This document shows positions 16,451-17,597 of a DNA stretch of 17,597 bases, one piece after another; the first letter of the stretch is position 1; each line of letters starts with the position of its first letter. The translations under genes were made by a program, and so were the position numbers. The stretch comes from an uncultured Lachnospiraceae bacterium (GTDB taxonomy: Bacteria; Bacillota; Clostridia; Lachnospirales; Lachnospiraceae), in NCBI GenBank assembly GCA_910586275.1, contig CAJUIM010000078.1:1-17597 (forward strand), given 5' to 3'. Under the pieces are notes generated by a model. The model had not been told where the DNA came from, made no database searches, and saw only the letters and a list, made by a program, of their open reading frames with translations.

Positions 16451-16511
16451 CCGGGCAGACTATGAGGTCCCTGCTGTGCGGGATGCGTCCGGACCGGACG
16501 CATCTGCCCGG
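16451..16511 (+). other. Composite GC-rich palindrome between DUF5672 and GT17 genes
   Basis: An inner perfect 9-bp stem GATGCGTCC (16482-16490) / GGACGCATC (16496-16504) has loop GGACC. An outer arm CCGGGCA (16451-16457) pairs with TGCCCGG (16505-16511), directly abutting the inner stem on the right. The outer arms can extend to 9 bp (CCGGGCAGA/TCTGCCCGG), competing with the inner stem. No T-run follows, so it is not a classic terminator. It may set mRNA stability or be a small palindromic element. Confidence 0.6.
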
Positions 16512-16569
16512 AATCACCAACCATATAAGACCCGCCGCGGCAGCAAGCGGAACTGGAAAAGGAGGAAAC

Positions 16570-17433
16570 ATGGTATACGATAGCTTTCAATTTTTTAACG
16601 AACTGGATATTCTGTATTTACGCATGAATATTCTAAAGGATGTGGTAGACAAATTTGTAATCAGCGAGTCCACCGTAACCTTTTCCGGCGATAAAAAACC
16701 TTTATTTTATGAGGAAAATAAAGAGATGTTTCGGGAGTTTGAGCATAAAATCATCCATAATGTGGTGGACGACACCCCCATGGACTGCGATGCATTCACA
16801 AGGGATCACCACCAGAAGTGCGCGGTGGCCAGAGGGCTGGCCGGCTGTATGCCGGAAGATATTGTTATTTTCAGCGATGTGGATGAAATACCGAATCCGG
16901 AAACGCTGAAAAAGCTGTTGCCCACAGTGGAGGACGGTAAAATATATATGCTGGCGCAAAGGCTGTTTTACTGCTACCTGAATATGGAGGAAGTATCGGG
17001 CAGGCTGCTGTCGGTGACAGGGGAATTTGAAGGCGTGGATAAACCTATGTGGCTTGGGACGAAAGTGTGCCGCTACGGCATGCTGGACAAATATACTACG
17101 GAGGAACTGCGCAACAAGGAGCAGAGAGAAGTGGGAGTCCGCGTGCCGGACGGCGGCTGGCATTTCAGCTATATGGGCGGCGGCAGGAATCAGTCGGTGG
17201 AAGACAGGGTAAAGTACAAAATAAAGAGCGCGGCTCATCAGGAATACAACAACCGCTCCACGCTTTCCAAAGTGAGGCGTAACATTAAGTCTCATCAGGA
17301 CATTTTCGGAAGGGATGCACAGATGGTTCAGGTGGAGATTGACGGGACATTTCCGGCCTATCTTCGGGAGAACATCGATAAGTATCAGTATTTGCTCTAC
17401 CGGAAGCCGAAGTGGTATGAATTCTGGAAATAA
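16570..17433 (+). CDS. GT17-like glycosyltransferase (beta-1,4-N-acetylglucosaminyltransferase family)
   Basis: This 287-residue protein has the pattern of bacterial GT17 proteins, distant relatives of the eukaryotic bisecting GlcNAc transferase. It opens MVYDSFQFFNELDILYLRMN, has FVISESTVTFSG (29-40), then FSDVDEIP (101-108) carrying the likely metal-binding DVD, QRLFYCYLN (130-138), GGWHFSYMGG (195-204), and a final KYQYLLY. The open frame extends to 16399, but that part overlaps the DUF5672 gene and a strong hairpin; ATG 16570 has GGAGG at 16561-16565 and the family start, so it is used. It is predicted to be cytoplasmic. Donor UDP-GlcNAc is suggested by the family name only; bacterial members are little studied and could use another sugar. 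Confidence 0.82.
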   Translation: MVYDSFQFFNELDILYLRMNILKDVVDKFVISESTVTFSGDKKPLFYEENKEMFREFEHKIIHNVVDDTPMDCDAFTRDHHQKCAVARGLAGCMPEDIVIFSDVDEIPNPETLKKLLPTVEDGKIYMLAQRLFYCYLNMEEVSGRLLSVTGEFEGVDKPMWLGTKVCRYGMLDKYTTEELRNKEQREVGVRVPDGGWHFSYMGGGRNQSVEDRVKYKIKSAAHQEYNNRSTLSKVRRNIKSHQDIFGRDAQMVQVEIDGTFPAYLRENIDKYQYLLYRKPKWYEFWK

Positions 17434-17443
17434 AGACATGATA

Positions 17444-17487
17444 TGCGGTTTTGAAATATGGCAGATCGGAAGGTATAAGAAACCGCA
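17444..17487 (+). other. Inverted repeat after the GT17 gene
   Basis: TGCGGTTT (17444-17451) pairs perfectly with AAACCGCA (17480-17487), with a 28-nt loop that can pair weakly inside (ATAT with GTAT). It begins 11 bases after the stop. Without a T-run it is at best a weak terminator or a processing site. Confidence 0.45.
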
Positions 17488-17524
17488 GGACAGAGACAGT
17501 AAGGAATGGAATGAGCAGAAACGG

Positions 17525-17597
17525 AAAGCATGAGAGTGCGCTGATGGCAGAAAGCATGAGAGTGCGCTGATGCCAAAAAGCATGAGAATGTGCCGAT
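17525..17597. repeat. 26-bp tandem direct repeat, at least 2.8 copies, runs off the right edge
   Basis: Copies start at 17525, 17551 and 17577, an exact 26-base period. The core is AAAGCATGAGAGTGCGCTGA. Copy 1 and copy 2 agree at 24 of 26 positions; copy 3 is cut by the window end and agrees with copy 1 at 18 of 21. The period is not a multiple of three, so it is not a protein repeat. The array probably continues beyond the window. Confidence 0.85.

Noticed and set aside
16399..16569. 5' extension of the GT17-like frame
   Set aside because: It overlaps the end of the DUF5672 gene, crosses the GC-rich palindrome, and lacks family sequence; the ATG at 16570 has GGAGG and the family start.
16702..17583. 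293-codon open frame on the minus strand
   Set aside because: It lies antisense to the GT17-like gene, whose motifs and ribosome site are clear. The translation is His/Phe/Leu-rich without any family pattern.
1..17597. CRISPR arrays, tRNA or rRNA genes
   Set aside because: No regularly spaced repeats with unique spacers, tRNA-like folds or rRNA signatures were noticed. The 26-bp repeat has no spacers.

Overview
The window looks like an accessory surface-glycan region of a Gram-positive Clostridia bacterium, probably a gut Lachnospiraceae relative. This rests on strong AGGAG-type ribosome sites, all genes on one strand, long AsnB paralogs, GT11, GT17 and DUF5672 proteins, and an insertion-sequence-like scrap at the left edge. 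Genus and species cannot be told from the sequence alone.

There are two gene blocks of visibly different base composition. Left block (643-6363, AT-rich): a PaaK/CapK-type adenylate-forming ligase, a GT2 glycosyltransferase with a galactosyltransferase-like C-terminal segment, and two full ABC exporter half-transporters whose genes overlap by 4 bases (a heterodimer). A good sigma-A-type promoter (321-349) lies upstream and leaves a leader of roughly 290 nt. An 8-bp hairpin that holds the ribosome site in its loop and pairs the first two bases of the start codon precedes the first ABC gene. The set reads as a compact 'activate, glycosylate, export' cassette whose substrate is not visible.

A 551-base gene-free stretch (6364-6914) separates the blocks and ends in an extended -10 promoter. 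The right block (6915-17433, mostly GC-richer) is a tightly spaced glycan operon: NodB-fold deacetylase-like protein, AsnB-type amidotransferase 1, GT4 transferase, membrane-anchored SGNH-like protein, AsnB-type amidotransferase 2, GT11 alpha-1,2-fucosyltransferase-like protein, GT2 transferase, DUF5672 putative transferase and GT17-like transferase. Likely logic (inference): the transferases build a repeat unit, perhaps fucosylated; the AsnB-like enzymes amidate acidic sugars; the SGNH-like and NodB-like proteins adjust acyl groups. No initiating sugar-phosphate transferase, Wzx, Wzy or nucleotide-sugar gene is present, so the locus probably continues outside the window.

Structures not explained by genes include a composite hairpin before asnB1 (7672-7714), a composite palindrome before the GT17 gene (16451-16511), an 8-bp inverted repeat after that gene, a strongly AT-rich tail on the GT4 gene, and a 26-bp tandem repeat running off the right edge.
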